Positions 51,467 to 51,513 of a stretch of DNA of 51,513 nt are shown here, piece after piece. Each line of letters starts with the position of its first letter. Position 1 is the stretch's first letter. This DNA is from Pseudomonadota bacterium. Lineage in GTDB: Bacteria > Pseudomonadota > Gammaproteobacteria > Burkholderiales > Rhodocyclaceae. A program made the translations under genes and the position numbers. The notes beneath the pieces were generated by a model that was not told where the DNA came from, made no database searches, and worked only from the letters and a program-made list of their open reading frames with translations. The DNA is taken from positions 1-51,513 of the forward strand of contig JAGTRX010000004.1 in NCBI GenBank assembly GCA_018262285.1. The letters run 5' to 3'.

Positions 51467-51513
51467 ATGATCAGCGGCGCAGAAATTGTAATCAGATGCT
51501 TGCAGGAAGAAAA
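51467..51513 (+). CDS. Acetolactate synthase large subunit (5' end only)
   Basis: Only the first 15 codons are in the window: MISGAEIVIRCLQEE. This matches the N-terminus of the ThDP-dependent acetolactate synthase large subunit (IlvB/IlvI), which begins branched-chain amino acid synthesis. Location next to the sigma factor operon agrees with betaproteobacterial gene order. The gene runs off the right edge. Confidence 0.75.
   Translation, partial: MISGAEIVIRCLQEE

Overview
The window looks like a chromosome segment from a betaproteobacterium, most likely of the Rhodocyclales (Dechloromonas, Azonexus or Accumulibacter type). This is inferred from gene order and protein style: pepA divergent from lptF/lptG with holC and valS behind pepA, a sigma factor followed by DUF3619 and DUF3106 genes, a fused PabB-PabC, and a protein with a betaproteobacterial OmpA-like C-terminus ending in a PDRRADVEIV segment. 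No plasmid, phage structural gene, complete tRNA, rRNA or CRISPR array was seen.

Layout. (1) 101-8144, minus strand: a chemotaxis operon read as cheY, a STAS-domain gene, cheA, a chemoreceptor gene, cheW, cheR, cheB, cheD, with a small Lar-like zinc-ribbon gene after it. (2) 8539-13951: a signalling block with a FixJ-type regulator, a divergent 1147-residue hybrid histidine kinase with four PAS domains, a broken receiver fragment, and a second response regulator that probably starts at TTG. (3) 13952-14433: a gene-free stretch with repeated TTCCCTGTT motifs, a collapsed tRNA-Ser-like 3' end and a terminator, read as the scar of a lost integrative element, followed by speG. (4) 15073-19945: a secreted protein, crcB with a DUF190 gene, a zinc-ribbon protein, and a large VIT-VWA-OmpA exported protein. 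(5) 20102-26400: glnS, a membrane protein, pyrF, an M23 peptidase, a repeat-rich spacer, an unknown protein and a cysteine-cluster protein. (6) 26480-31925: feoAB under a Fur-box-like site, then a MacAB-type export system whose adaptor and ATPase genes are separated by a perfect 28-bp inverted repeat. (7) 31990-32750: an unusual secreted protein with four repeats of four cysteines, bracketed by 11-bp inverted GGGGTCAGAG-type repeats. (8) 32930-37279: M48 peptidase, tusA, fused pabBC and an alpha/beta hydrolase. (9) 37358-40373: a gene remnant, a PAS-LuxR regulator, and a divergent dehydrogenase plus CoA-transferase pair. (10) 40591-51513: an uncharacterised conserved protein; valS, a small gene, holC and pepA; lptF and lptG; the DUF3106/DUF3619/sigma operon; and the first codons of the acetolactate synthase large subunit.

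How the genes fit together. The che genes form a nearly complete adaptation pathway: kinase, coupling protein, methyltransferase, methylesterase, deamidase, CheY and a receptor whose C-terminus resembles a CheR/CheB tether. No flagellar or pilus genes are present to show the output. The multi-PAS kinase and its two flanking regulators look like a phosphorelay. The rest is mostly housekeeping, interrupted by accessory patches that carry repeats, remnants and unusual start codons. The best leads for new biology are the four-by-four cysteine repeat protein in its repeat-bounded cassette, the VIT-VWA-OmpA envelope protein, the tRNA-Ser scar next to speG, and the PAS-LuxR/dehydrogenase/CoA-transferase module.
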